This document shows positions 45,132-53,866 of a DNA stretch of 64,000 nt, piece after piece. This DNA comes from Phenylobacterium sp. (lineage in GTDB: Bacteria > Pseudomonadota > Alphaproteobacteria > Caulobacterales > Caulobacteraceae), in contig NZ_SSMX01000002.1 in the NCBI RefSeq assembly GCF_004799515.1, positions 62,001-126,000 of the forward strand, given 5' to 3'. Position 1 is the stretch's first letter. Every line of letters begins with the position of its first letter. A program made the position numbers and the translations under genes. The notes beneath the pieces were generated by a model. The model ran no database searches and had not been told where the DNA came from. It saw only the letters and a program-made list of their open reading frames with translations.

Positions 45132-45929
45132 ATGAGATTACTGTCTGGATTGATACTCGCAGCGGCCACGCTCGCCGCGCCGGCGTTCGCCGATACCGTG
45201 GTCGTCGCGCCCGGCGGGGCCGGCGACGCGCAAGGCCCCGCGCCCTTGCGCTACTACGGCTCGGGCGGCGGACAGGTGGAGCAGATCTACGCCTCGTCCT
45301 TCTTCGCCGGCCCGACGGAGATCACCGGGATCAGCTTCCGCGCCTACCCCGGCTCGGCGCCCGGCTTCTTCACGGGGAACAGCGTCACGGTCTCCGACCT
45401 CGACGTCCAGCTGTCCTCCACGGCGGTCTCGGCCAACGAGGCCAGTGGCCTGCAGCCCAGCACCACCTTCGCCGCCAACCTTGGCGCGAACGCCACCACC
45501 GTCTTCTCCGGCGCCGCCACCCTGACCACCGCCGCCACCGGGACGGGACCGCAGCCCTTCGACTACACGCTGACTTTCACCACGCCCTTCGCCTACAACC
45601 CGGCCTCCGGCAACCTGCTGTTGGATTTCCTGATCCCCAGCACCGCGACGGTCAGCGGGTCGGGCTTCGGCTTCCTCACCTTCGACAACGCCAACGACAA
45701 CAATGACGGCGTCCGTTCCATCGTGAACATAAGCGACGGCGCCTCGGCCACCGGCGCCCTCGACACCTCCGCCGCGATCACCGAGTTCCATACCACCGGC
45801 TTCGCCAACGTCGGCGGCGGTGTGCCGGAACCGGCCTCCTGGGCGCTGATGATCCTGGGCTTCGGCCTCACGGGCGGCGCGCTCCGCGCCCGCCAAGCCT
45901 CCAGGGTCCAAGGCCCCAGCCCGGCCTAG
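45132..45929 (+). CDS. Second secreted protein with PEPxxWAMM-type C-terminal sorting signal
   Basis: The 265-residue precursor carries a signal peptide (LSGLILAAATLAAPAFA), a beta-rich Thr/Ser/Ala body of about 200 residues and the C-terminal tripartite signal VPEPASWALMILGFGLTGGALRARQ. The body shows a strand pattern with conserved Asp/Asn (GFLTFDNANDNNDGV), but no family is assigned. AGGAAGAGCCC precedes ATG 45132. It is related to the gene at 14292 only by the sorting signal. Confidence 0.82.
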   Translation: MRLLSGLILAAATLAAPAFADTVVVAPGGAGDAQGPAPLRYYGSGGGQVEQIYASSFFAGPTEITGISFRAYPGSAPGFFTGNSVTVSDLDVQLSSTAVSANEASGLQPSTTFAANLGANATTVFSGAATLTTAATGTGPQPFDYTLTFTTPFAYNPASGNLLLDFLIPSTATVSGSGFGFLTFDNANDNNDGVRSIVNISDGASATGALDTSAAITEFHTTGFANVGGGVPEPASWALMILGFGLTGGALRARQASRVQGPSPA

Positions 45930-46007
45930 GCCCCTGTGACCCGCGCCGGCCTCCGACCCGTCAAACGGCCGGGCGGCCGGCGCGCTGGCGGCGACGCGGG
46001 CGTCAGA

Positions 46008-46094
46008 CTAGACCTGATGGATCGGGAGAGCCTCGACCTCAGCCGGCTTCCGCGCGGCGCGACGGGGTTTGCGGCGGAACAGCGTGGCGGTCAT
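46008..46094 (-). CDS. Possible 28-residue basic small protein
   Basis: The reading frame starts at ATG 46094, five bases after an ideal GGAGG site (46100-46104). It encodes MTATLFRRKPRRAARKPAEV plus eight residues ending LPIHQV. About a quarter of its residues are Arg or Lys, all within the first 17. A TACAAT element lies some 50 bases upstream on the same strand. It could equally be a leader peptide or chance. The rest of the 45930-46220 gap shows nothing else. Confidence 0.4.
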   Translation of the reverse strand: MTATLFRRKPRRAARKPAEVEALPIHQV

Positions 46095-46220
46095 CTCGGC
46101 CTCCAAAATCTCTGGAGTCGGTCTCCCACATCCCGGGCCTCTGGAATGGTCGATTGTAGTTGAGATTTCGATTGATGGGATCGATGGGCGTCTCTCTACC
46201 GTCAAGGATTCAAAGACCCC

Positions 46221-47078
46221 TCACACCGCCAACCGCCACACGCTTCCATCCGCCACCACATGCCCCGCCGTCGGCGCGGTGAAGTGCGTGCCGATCACCA
46301 GGGTCCCGCTCTCCGCCAAGGCTCCGAACATCCGCCGCCGCGTCTCGGTGGACGCCTCGCCGTCGTAGTCGGCCGGGGTGGCCCAGTCGGGGTGATGGAG
46401 TTGGCAGGGGTGGTGGATGAAGTCCCCGGTGATCAGGGCGTCCTGGCCTTCGGAGCGGATGCGCACGCTGACGTGGCCGGGGGTGTGGCCCAGCGTCGGC
46501 TCCAGGCTCACCTCCGGGCAGACCTGGTGCGTGGTCTCCACCAGGTCGACAAGGCCCGCTTCCCAGACCGGGCGGACGCTGTCGTGGAAGGGCGAGCGCG
46601 ACAGGTCCGCTTCCACCTCTTCCTCCGCCCGCCAGTACTCGAATTCCGAGCGCGCCAAGAGGTAGCGGGCCTGGGGGAAGGTCGGGACCCATCGGTCCCC
46701 CTCCAGCATGGTGTTCCAGCCCACATGGTCCACGTGCAGGTGGGTGCAGAGCACCACGTCGATGCTCTCCCGCGGATAGCCGGCGGCGGCCAGGTCGGCC
46801 AGGAAGCCCGTTTGCAGGTGGCTCCAGGCGGGGATGTTGCGCGGCTTGTCGTTGCCGATGCAGGTGTCGACGACGATCCGGGCGGTGGGCGTCTCGACCA
46901 CCAGGGCGTGGATGCTCATGCGCAGCTTGCCGTTCTCGTCGGCGAAGTGGGGGGCCAGCCAGCCGATCTCGCGGATCGCCTCCGGGCTCGCCTGCGGCAG
47001 GATGAACCGCGTGCCGCCGGTCGCCTCCAACTCCAGGATCCGCGTCACCTTCACCGCGCCCACCTGCCAGCTCAGCAT
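46221..47078 (-). CDS. MBL-fold metallo-hydrolase
   Basis: The 285-residue protein has the metallo-beta-lactamase HxHxDH motif THLHVDHVGW, later ligands in LGHTPGHVSV and TGDFIHHP, and a C-terminal GTHFTAPTAGHV. The layout resembles N-acyl homoserine lactonases and related carboxyl-ester or lactone hydrolases, but no lux genes are near, so the substrate is open. ATG 47078 has GGAGGAGACGGCG upstream; the longer open frame only overlaps downstream-read genes. Confidence 0.88.
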   Translation of the reverse strand: MLSWQVGAVKVTRILELEATGGTRFILPQASPEAIREIGWLAPHFADENGKLRMSIHALVVETPTARIVVDTCIGNDKPRNIPAWSHLQTGFLADLAAAGYPRESIDVVLCTHLHVDHVGWNTMLEGDRWVPTFPQARYLLARSEFEYWRAEEEVEADLSRSPFHDSVRPVWEAGLVDLVETTHQVCPEVSLEPTLGHTPGHVSVRIRSEGQDALITGDFIHHPCQLHHPDWATPADYDGEASTETRRRMFGALAESGTLVIGTHFTAPTAGHVVADGSVWRLAV

Positions 47079-47180
47079 CGCCGTCTCCTCCGGGTTTTGC
47101 GGCGATCCTAGGCGAGGCGGCGCAGGAGGGAACCACCCAAATATTTGACTTTGGCCTGGACCGATGTTCTCATTTCGTTC

Positions 47181-47738
47181 ATGTCGCACGCCGCTGACAA
47201 ACAGGCTCGCGCCGAGGCCATCCTGGGGGAGCTCGCCGAGCTCGGCCTGATGCTGGCGCGCGACCTGGCCGCCCAGGCCCGCGCCGCCGAGGACCCGGAG
47301 ACCCAGGTCGCCCTGGTCGGCGCCTTCCAGAAGACCTCGCGGACCGTGCGCCTGACGCTCGCCCTCGACTTCAAGCTGCAACGCGACGCCGCCCGCGCCG
47401 CGCGCGAGGACGCGGCCGCGGCCGCGGAGCACGCCCGGCAGGGCCGGCTGGCGGCCCTGATCCCGGCGCGCGGTCCCTGCGAGGCGCGCAAGGGCCGCGT
47501 GCGCAACCTGCTCAACCGGCTGATCTGGAACGAGGCCGAGGGCGACGCCGACGAATACGAGGTCCTGCTCGACGACCTCACCGCCCGCCTCGACGAGGCC
47601 GCCGAGGCTGAGGGCTTCGAGGACACCCCCGTCGAGACCCTCGCCCGCCGCATCGCCGCCGACATGGGCCTTTCCGGCGAGCTGGTCCTCACCGCCCCGC
47701 CGCCGTCGACCAGGCCCGCGATGGCGGACACGGGCTAA
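47181..47738 (+). CDS. Helical hypothetical protein
   Basis: The 185-residue product is almost entirely helical and Ala/Arg/Glu-rich (RAEAILGELAELGLMLARDLAAQARAAEDPE, and a coiled-coil-like DAARAAREDAAAAAEHARQGRLAAL). A more conserved-looking C-terminal part runs KGRVRNLLNRLIWNEAEGDADEYEVLLDDLTARL. No known domain is recognised. Codon usage is typical of the window. It diverges from the MBL gene with a 102-base gap. Confidence 0.65.
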   Translation: MSHAADKQARAEAILGELAELGLMLARDLAAQARAAEDPETQVALVGAFQKTSRTVRLTLALDFKLQRDAARAAREDAAAAAEHARQGRLAALIPARGPCEARKGRVRNLLNRLIWNEAEGDADEYEVLLDDLTARLDEAAEAEGFEDTPVETLARRIAADMGLSGELVLTAPPPSTRPAMADTG

Positions 47739-47851
47739 GGGCGGGGCATCCCATCCCCATCCACCGTTCGTCCTGACGAAGGTCGGGCCCAAACCGAGCC
47801 CGGTCCGCGACCGCAGCGCCGATGGCGCCTTCCGCGGCCCCTGAGGCGCGG

Positions 47852-48787
47852 TCAGTTTCCCTTCGCCGCCGCTTCCGCCTGCTGCTTCTGGCCCCCGGCC
47901 AGGATGCCGGGGAGGGCGTAGTTTCCCTCGTGGCAGGCGAATTCGTACATCAGGCCCTTGGCCTTGCGGAACACCATCTCGCCGCGCCAGGGCCGGGCGT
48001 AGACGCCGGGGTCGTCGACGGTGAAGCCGTAGGCGATCTCGTCGGGGCCGTTGCGGGTGAAGCGCTCGGTGATGTGGGCCTTGTCCGACAGCGGCACGGC
48101 GTCGGACAGGTGGGTCAGGCCGGGGCGCAGGCGGCTGGTCTCGACCACCAGGGTCGCGCCCTCCCAATGGCCGACGGAGGTCCCCATCCAGCTCGCGGGC
48201 TCCTCCGGCCCCGGCGGCGGGGCGCCCAGGCGCACGATCCGCGCGTCGTGGTTCTTCTCCGAGACGATGGCCAGGGTCCCGGGCGTCAGCACCAGGGTTA
48301 TCAGGTTGGTGTCCGGCGAGTTGAGGATCGGCGCGCCGGCCCCCTCGGCGGTCAGGCAGCGTTCGCCGGTCGGCCGGTTCTCCACGTGGTCGTAGGCGCC
48401 GGGGCCGTCGGCCTGGCCATAGGCCTGCAGCGGCTTTTTCACGGCGTCGAGGTAGGGCAGCCGGCCGTCCGCCGGGTCGACGATCCACGACGAGCGGAGC
48501 TGGCCGCCGATGCGCGCATAGCCTTCGCCCCCTTCATCGAACTCGCTGGTCATCTGGCCCAGCGCGTCGCCCTGCTTGGCCCGGGCCAGGCCCGCGGCGT
48601 GCAGGGCGGCGCCTTGCGCCTCGGTGATCACCAGGCCCGGCGCGTCCTTCGACCGCTGGAGCTGGGTCCAGGAGGCCGTGGTCCAGACGCCGGTCAGGTC
48701 GCGCGCGTCGTCGGCGAGGACGGGGCTCGCGAGCGCCATCCCGAAGAGAGCGGCGGCGATCGGCAGGGTCGGGCAGGGAAGATTCAC
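47852..48787 (-). CDS. Secreted protein of unknown function
   Basis: The 311-residue precursor has a signal peptide (PIAAALFGMALASPVLADD) and a mature part with Trp/Gly-rich motifs (DLTGVWTTASW, SSWIVDPADGRLPYLD, MGTSVGHWEGATLVVET, ACHEGNYALPGILAG). This arrangement is typical of a family of uncharacterised periplasmic proteins abundant in sphingomonads and Caulobacterales. No catalytic motif is evident. Two Cys (ERCLTAEG and FACHEGN) may pair. Confidence 0.7.
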   Translation of the reverse strand: MNLPCPTLPIAAALFGMALASPVLADDARDLTGVWTTASWTQLQRSKDAPGLVITEAQGAALHAAGLARAKQGDALGQMTSEFDEGGEGYARIGGQLRSSWIVDPADGRLPYLDAVKKPLQAYGQADGPGAYDHVENRPTGERCLTAEGAGAPILNSPDTNLITLVLTPGTLAIVSEKNHDARIVRLGAPPPGPEEPASWMGTSVGHWEGATLVVETSRLRPGLTHLSDAVPLSDKAHITERFTRNGPDEIAYGFTVDDPGVYARPWRGEMVFRKAKGLMYEFACHEGNYALPGILAGGQKQQAEAAAKGN

Positions 48788-49145
48788 GCCGTAAACCTAA
48801 GCGGCCTGCGACGGACCCCCGAATGAATTCCGAGACATGCAGGCTTGGGTTGTACGGGTTTGGGGCAGGGCGGCTTGCTGCGGCCGGAGGGCGGCAAGGC
48901 CCGCTCCGGAGCTGGGGGGGTGTCCGGAGCGGGCGTCTTTCCGGGTTCCGGAGGGGGGCTGCGGAGCGGAAAGGCGGCGGTACCTGCCGAGGCCGCAGAC
49001 TAGGCCTCGCCGCGCCGATGGCGAGTGAAAAGGATTTCATCAAACGGCCGTCCGTCCGGTGGCGCGCGGGCGCCGTTCGTCGACCCGTGATTGCGGAGGC
49101 GCTGAAATCGGCGATAAACTTCTGCAACACTTCGGGGGGTCCCAG
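48788..49145. other. 358-base intergenic region with strong terminator-like hairpin
   Basis: Between the divergent starts of the secreted protein (48787, minus strand) and the first tandem small protein (49146), the only clear structure is the 12-base-pair hairpin at 48899-48934. A forward frame at 48823-49152 has low-complexity Arg/Gly-rich sequence and I do not regard it as coding. Confidence 0.6.
48899..48934 (+). terminator. Hairpin GCCCGCTCCGGA/TCCGGAGCGGGC with short T-run
   Basis: Perfect 12-base arms enclose a loop with seven G residues, and the right arm is followed by GTCTTT, so the forward direction fits intrinsic termination. No forward-strand protein gene precedes it within one kilobase, leaving a short untranslated transcript as the likely source. 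Confidence 0.6.
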
Positions 49146-49487
49146 ATGTTGAGCGCGTTGTTCGTCGCCGGGGCGATGTTGGCCCAGGCCCAGCCGTTTC
49201 CAGCCGGCCCGCCGGAAGCCGCGCCGCCGCCGGCCCCCGCTGCGGCCGCCCAGTCCGGCAAGACGGTGAGCCCGCTGGTCATCGCCCCCGACACCACGGA
49301 CAAGCCGGCGCCCAGCCTCAAGAAGTACGTCCTGGTCTGCCGCGACGAGGCGGTGCTGGGCACGCTGTTCCCGAAAAAGGTCTGCGCCACCCAGGCCCAG
49401 TTCGCCGAGCGGCAGCGCGAGGACCAGAAGGAGGTGCGCGAATGGCAGGCGCTGCGCCCCTACAAGGACCCGTCCTCGTCCAAATAG
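49146..49487 (+). CDS. Small secreted protein, tandem paralogue A
   Basis: The 113-residue precursor has a signal peptide (LSALFVAGAMLAQAQP), a Pro/Ala linker and a conserved region GKTVSPLVIAP..LKKYVLVCRDEAVLGTLFPKKVCATQAQ..EREDQKEVREWQALRP shared with the next gene. Two invariant Cys probably form a disulfide. The family is unnamed here. It is transcribed in the same direction as its paralogue, 91 bases upstream of it. Confidence 0.7.
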   Translation: MLSALFVAGAMLAQAQPFPAGPPEAAPPPAPAAAAQSGKTVSPLVIAPDTTDKPAPSLKKYVLVCRDEAVLGTLFPKKVCATQAQFAERQREDQKEVREWQALRPYKDPSSSK

Positions 49488-49578
49488 GCCGCAAGGCTCC
49501 AGCCGCATCCGATCCGGCGCAATTGTCGCGAACTCGGACCGCTAGCGATGGTATCCCCGGGTGCCGGAGGAAGCTCTC

Positions 49579-49914
49579 ATGCTGACCGCGCTGATCGCCG
49601 CGACCGTCCTCGCTCTGGCGGGGCCGGCTGTGACGTCCCGGCCGCAGGACCCGTCCGCCGCCGCACCGGTCGAACCGCCGGCGGCCGCTGCGCCCGAGGG
49701 CAAGACGGTCAGCCCCCTGGTGATCGCGCCGCAGGCTCCGGCCCCGGCGCCGGACCTCAAGAAGTACCTGCTGGTCTGTCACGACGAGCCGGTGCTGGGC
49801 AGCCTGTTCCCGAAGCAGGTCTGCGCCACCCAGGCACAGCGGAAGGAACGCCGCGACATCGACCAGGCGGAGGTGCGGCGCTGGCAGGCGCTGCGCCCGG
49901 GCAAGTCCAACTGA
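49579..49914 (+). CDS. Small secreted protein, tandem paralogue B
   Basis: The 111-residue precursor resembles the gene at 49146 over its whole C-terminal half, including both Cys and the WQALRP end. I chose ATG 49579 because GGAGGAAG lies six bases upstream; GTG 49561 is less likely. The signal peptide is MLTALIAATVLALAGPAVTS. The pair appears to be a local duplication. The function is unknown. Confidence 0.7.
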   Translation: MLTALIAATVLALAGPAVTSRPQDPSAAAPVEPPAAAAPEGKTVSPLVIAPQAPAPAPDLKKYLLVCHDEPVLGSLFPKQVCATQAQRKERRDIDQAEVRRWQALRPGKSN

Positions 49915-49942
49915 CCCGCCTCAGGCGCGCGGGGGCGCCGGC

Positions 49943-50434
49943 CTACGAGAACCGCACGTCGGCGGTCTTGTCCTTGTACGCCTTCTTCGGATCGCTCCCG
50001 AGCAGCAGCTTCACCCCGGCGAACAGGCTGTGGTCGTTCTGCCAGATCTGGGCGCGGTCGGGCTCGAAGCGCAGCAACTGCAGCTTCGGGTCGTCCTTGC
50101 CGCCCTCGAACCAGGCGGCGACGAAGCGGTTCCAGAGCCGGTCGATCATGTCAGGGTCGTTGTCCGCGATCAGCTCGCCCTCGACGGCGGCGAACAGGTC
50201 GTGGCCCTTGGAGGTGAAGTAGGCGACGGCGCGGTGGGCGCCGCCCATGTCCTGGACGAGGTCGGTGTCCTTGGCGGTGAAGAAGTAGATCGGGCCTTCG
50301 CTGCGGGTGTCCTCCAGTTGGGCGGTCATCGGCTGCGACAGGCTCTCGGCGACGCCGGCCAGGCCCACCATCATGGTGCGGTCGGACTTCACGGCGTCCC
50401 AGAATTTTTCGGTGAGTTCGGCTTGGCTCGGCAT
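49943..50434 (-). CDS. Pyridoxamine 5'-phosphate oxidase-like (split-barrel flavin) protein
   Basis: The 163-residue protein matches the general stress protein 26-type PNPOx-like family: KFWDAVKSDRTMMVGL at the start, PMTAQLEDTRSEGPIYFFTAKDTDLV for the FMN-binding strand region, and AAVEGELIADNDPDMIDRLWNRFVAAWFEGGKDDPKLQLLRFEPDRAQIW. Members bind FMN, F420 or heme. It is convergent with the small secreted gene B. Confidence 0.86.
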   Translation of the reverse strand: MPSQAELTEKFWDAVKSDRTMMVGLAGVAESLSQPMTAQLEDTRSEGPIYFFTAKDTDLVQDMGGAHRAVAYFTSKGHDLFAAVEGELIADNDPDMIDRLWNRFVAAWFEGGKDDPKLQLLRFEPDRAQIWQNDHSLFAGVKLLLGSDPKKAYKDKTADVRFS

Positions 50435-50580
50435 GGGAAACTCCTGTTCGGCAAGCCTAACTCGGGGCCCGGCGCCCTGTTCCGTCGGCCCTCCATTGCG
50501 GAGGTGAAATGCAAGCCTGCTTGCGCGGCGGGCGCGCGTCCCTAAGCTCCAGCGCAGAACAATTGGGGGGAGACTAGAAG

Positions 50581-51975
50581 ATGCATCGTCGCGCCTATTT
50601 CGCCGCGGCCCTGAGCGCCAGCCTGCTGGTCCTGGGCTCGGCCGCCTTCGCCGCTGACGCCCCGGCCGCCGCCGCGCCCGCCGAGGCCAAGCCGGGCCCA
50701 GCCAAGGCCGCCGCCGGCCGTGACCTTTCGGCGGCCACCACGCCGGAGGCCGTGGGCTTCGACAGCGGCCGCCTGAAGATGCTGGACGATTACATGGCCG
50801 GCGTGGTCAGCGAGGGCCGCGTGGCGGGCATGACCACGCTGCTGGCCCGCCACGGCAAGGTCGTGGAGTTCAAGACCTATGGCAAAGCCAGCCTCGCCAC
50901 CGGCAAGGCCATGCCGAAGGACGAGATTTTCCGCGTCTACTCCATGTCCAAGCCGCTGACCGGCGTGGCCATGATGATCCTGTTCGAACAGGGCAAGTGG
51001 CGCCTGGACGACCCGGTCACCCGCTATGTGCCGGAGTTCAAGAACCTCAAGGTGATGGTCGAGGCCGACAAGGACGGCAAGATCACCAAGGTCGAGGACA
51101 TGAAGCGTCCGCCGACCATGCGCGAGATCATGAGCCACACCGCCGGCTTCGGCTACGGCCTGGGCGACCGCCATCCGGTGGACAAGCTCTATCGCGAGAA
51201 GAAGGTGCTGTCCTCGAACGGCCTGCAGGAGATGATCGACCGCACGGCGACCATTCCCCTGATGTACCAGCCGGGGACCAACTGGTCCTATTCCAGCGCC
51301 GTGGATATCCAGGGTTACATCGTCCAGAAGCTCTCCGGCAAACCGTTCGGCCAGTTCCTGCAGGAGAACGTCTTCGGCCCGCTGAAGATGAAGGACACCG
51401 GCTTCTACACCGGCCCGGCCAAGGCGAACCGCCTGGCCGCCGTCTACGTCGGCGAGATGGTGAACAATAAGCCGACCGGCAAGATCGTCGAGGCCAACGA
51501 CCTCTTCGGCAACCAGATGCCCGATTATTCGAAGCCGCCGGCCATGGAGTCGGGCGGCGGCGGCCTCGTCTCCACCACCATGGACTACGCCCGTTTCTGC
51601 CAGATGATGCTGAACAAGGGCCAGCTGGACGGCGTCCGGATCCTGTCGCCGTCGTCGATCGAGCTGATGGACACCAACGTGATCCCGAAGAACGTGCTGG
51701 TGAACAACAACGGCACCGGCGTCGCCAGCTTCAACGAATACGTCGGCTTCGGCCTCGACTTCCAGGTGGTCAACGACGCGCGCAAGGCCGGGATGAACGA
51801 AGGCAACAACACCATGAGCTGGGGCGGCGCGGCCGGGACCTGGTTCTGGATCGACCCGACCAACGACGTGCTGTTCGTGGGCATGATCCAGCGCATGGGC
51901 GGCACTGGCGGCGACGACCTGGGTGCCCAAGCCCGCACGCTCACCTACCAGGCGCTGCTGCACCCGGAGAAGTGA
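50581..51975 (+). CDS. Serine hydrolase, beta-lactamase/class C PBP family
   Basis: The 464-residue precursor has a signal peptide (FAAALSASLLVLGSAAFA) and an Ala-rich linker. The serine beta-lactamase-like domain shows the catalytic Ser121-x-x-Lys124 in VYSMSKPL, a YSS motif in NWSYSSAVDIQG where the class has YxN, and SWGGAAGTWFWID for the third box. It is more likely an esterase or peptidase than a beta-lactamase. A hairpin that fits a terminator follows at 52008. Confidence 0.9.
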   Translation: MHRRAYFAAALSASLLVLGSAAFAADAPAAAAPAEAKPGPAKAAAGRDLSAATTPEAVGFDSGRLKMLDDYMAGVVSEGRVAGMTTLLARHGKVVEFKTYGKASLATGKAMPKDEIFRVYSMSKPLTGVAMMILFEQGKWRLDDPVTRYVPEFKNLKVMVEADKDGKITKVEDMKRPPTMREIMSHTAGFGYGLGDRHPVDKLYREKKVLSSNGLQEMIDRTATIPLMYQPGTNWSYSSAVDIQGYIVQKLSGKPFGQFLQENVFGPLKMKDTGFYTGPAKANRLAAVYVGEMVNNKPTGKIVEANDLFGNQMPDYSKPPAMESGGGGLVSTTMDYARFCQMMLNKGQLDGVRILSPSSIELMDTNVIPKNVLVNNNGTGVASFNEYVGFGLDFQVVNDARKAGMNEGNNTMSWGGAAGTWFWIDPTNDVLFVGMIQRMGGTGGDDLGAQARTLTYQALLHPEK

Positions 51976-52007
51976 CGCGGGTTGCTGAAGATCAGGCGCG
52001 GCCCTTC

Positions 52008-52034
52008 GGGGCGGAAAGGTTGACTTTCCGCCCC
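52008..52034. terminator. Hairpin GGGGCGGAAAG/CTTTCCGCCCC
   Basis: Eleven-base perfect arms enclose a five-base loop 33 bases after the serine hydrolase stop. No T-run follows, so termination would be imperfect. It lies 50 bases upstream of aspS. Confidence 0.6.
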
Positions 52035-52083
52035 TCGCGTGCGCCCTTCCGCGCCTCGTAAAACAGCCGATTTTCTCAGGTAA

Positions 52084-53862
52084 ATGCACGCCTACCGCAC
52101 CCACACCTGCGGCGCGCTCCGCGCCGCCGACACCGGCCGGACGGTCCGCCTTTCCGGCTGGATCCACCGCAAGCGCGACCACGGCGGGCTGATGTTCGTG
52201 GACCTGCGCGACCACTATGGCCTGACCCAGCTGGTGCTCTCGCCCGAGACGCCCGGCTTCAACCTGGTGGAGCACCTGCGCGCCGAGAGCGTGATCCGCA
52301 TCGACGGCGAGGTGGTGGCCCGCTCGTCGGAGACCGTGAACCCCAACCTGCCGACCGGCGAGGTCGAGGTGCGGGTGCGCAAGGTCGACGTGCTGTCGGA
52401 AGCCGCGGAGCTGCCGCTGCCGGTCTTCGGCGAGCCCGACTATCCAGAAGAGATCCGGCTGAAGAACCGCCACCTCGACCTGCGCCGCGAGACCCTGCAC
52501 CGCAACATCGTGCTGCGCTCCAAGGTCATCCATTCGATCCGCAACCGGATGATCGGCCAGGGCTTCCTCGAGTATCAGACGCCGATCCTGACGGCCTCGT
52601 CGCCGGAGGGCGCGCGCGACTTCCTGGTGCCCTCGCGCCTGCACCCGACCAAATTCTACGCCCTGCCGCAGGCGCCGCAGCAGTTCAAGCAGCTGCTGAT
52701 GGTCTCCGGCTTCGACCGCTATTTCCAGATCGCGCCCTGCTTCCGCGACGAGGACCTGCGCGCCGACCGCAGCCTGGAATTCTACCAGCTCGACGTGGAG
52801 ATGAGCTTCGTCACCCAGGAAGACGTCTTCGCGGCCATCGAGCCGGTGATGCACGGCGTCTTCGAGGAGTTCGCCGACGGCAAGCCGGTGACGCCGTACC
52901 CGTTCCCGCGCATTCCGTTCCGCGAGTCCATCGCCAAGTACGGCACCGACAAGCCGGACCTGCGCAACCCGATCGTCATGCAGGACGTCTCCGAGCATTT
53001 CCGCGGCGGCGGCTTCGGCCTCTTCGCCCGCATCCTGGAGGACGCCAAGAACGCAGTCTGGGCGATCCCGGCGCCCACCGGCGGCTCCCGCGCCTTCTGC
53101 GACCGGATGAACAGCTGGGCGCAGAGCGAGGGCCAGGCGGGCCTCGGCTACATCTTCTGGAGCGAGGACCAGGGCGGCTGGGGCGGCCCGATCGCCAAGA
53201 ACCTGGGACCGGAGAAGACCGACGCCGTCATGGCGCAGCTGGGTTTAGGGCAGGGCGACGCCGTGTTCTTCGCCGCCGGCGACCCGAAGGTGTTCGCCAA
53301 GTTCGCCGGGACCGCGCGGACCAAGGTCGGAACCGACCTGAAGCTGGTCGACGAGGACCGCTTCGAATTCGTCTGGATCGTCGACTTCCCGATGTTCGAG
53401 ATGAATGAGGAGACGAACCACGTCGACTTCAGCCACAATCCGTTCTCGATGCCGCAGGGCGAGCTGGAAGCCCTGAACAGCAAGGACCCACTGGATATCC
53501 TGGCCTACCAGTACGACATCGTCTGCAACGGCTATGAGCTATGCTCCGGCGCGATCCGGAACCACCTGCCGGAGATCATGCTGAAGGCCTTCGAGATCGC
53601 GGGCTATGGGCCGAACGTGGTCGAGGAGCAGTTCGGGGGCATGCTGAACGCCTTCCGCCACGGCGCGCCGCCGCACGGGGGCCTGGCGCCTGGCATCGAC
53701 CGGATCGTCATGCTGTTGGCCGGCGAGACCGCCATCCGCGAGGTCATTGCCTTCCCGCTGAACCAGCAGGGTCAGGATCTGATGATGAACGCGCCGTCGG
53801 AGGTCACCGACAAGCAGCTGAAGGAACTCAGCATCCGCCTGGCGCCGCCGATAAAGGCCTAG
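52084..53862 (+). CDS. aspS: Aspartate-tRNA ligase
   Basis: AspS charges tRNA-Asp; in many alphaproteobacteria it also makes Asp-tRNA-Asn for the GatCAB route. An N-terminal OB-fold anticodon-binding domain ([26 protein letters not shown]) is followed by class II motifs: motif 2 in [16 protein letters not shown], the bacterial insertion domain and motif 3 [13 protein letters not shown]. The length is 592 residues. No gatC/A/B is in the window. Confidence 0.97.
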   Translation: MHAYRTHTCGALRAADTGRTVRLSGWIHRKRDHGGLMFVDLRDHYGLTQLVLSPETPGFNLVEHLRAESVIRIDGEVVARSSETVNPNLPTGEVEVRVRKVDVLSEAAELPLPVFGEPDYPEEIRLKNRHLDLRRETLHRNIVLRSKVIHSIRNRMIGQGFLEYQTPILTASSPEGARDFLVPSRLHPTKFYALPQAPQQFKQLLMVSGFDRYFQIAPCFRDEDLRADRSLEFYQLDVEMSFVTQEDVFAAIEPVMHGVFEEFADGKPVTPYPFPRIPFRESIAKYGTDKPDLRNPIVMQDVSEHFRGGGFGLFARILEDAKNAVWAIPAPTGGSRAFCDRMNSWAQSEGQAGLGYIFWSEDQGGWGGPIAKNLGPEKTDAVMAQLGLGQGDAVFFAAGDPKVFAKFAGTARTKVGTDLKLVDEDRFEFVWIVDFPMFEMNEETNHVDFSHNPFSMPQGELEALNSKDPLDILAYQYDIVCNGYELCSGAIRNHLPEIMLKAFEIAGYGPNVVEEQFGGMLNAFRHGAPPHGGLAPGIDRIVMLLAGETAIREVIAFPLNQQGQDLMMNAPSEVTDKQLKELSIRLAPPIKA

Positions 53863-53866
53863 GGTC

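Noticed and set aside
47761..47800. Possible sixth copy of the GTCATCC repeat (CGTCCTGACGAAGGTCGGGCCCA)
   Set aside because: Only a left half is visible with no matching right end; too short to claim.
48823..49152. 109-residue forward open frame
   Set aside because: Arg/Gly-rich translation across a terminator hairpin; overlaps the true start of the small secreted protein.
50581..51975. True beta-lactamase resistance gene
   Set aside because: SxxK is present but YxN reads YSS, and the third box lacks KTG; more like the broad serine-hydrolase group. It is also not linked to the blaI operon.
50542..52998. 818-residue reverse open frame opposite the serine hydrolase and aspS
   Set aside because: Shadow of two confident genes; no domain and typical antisense composition.
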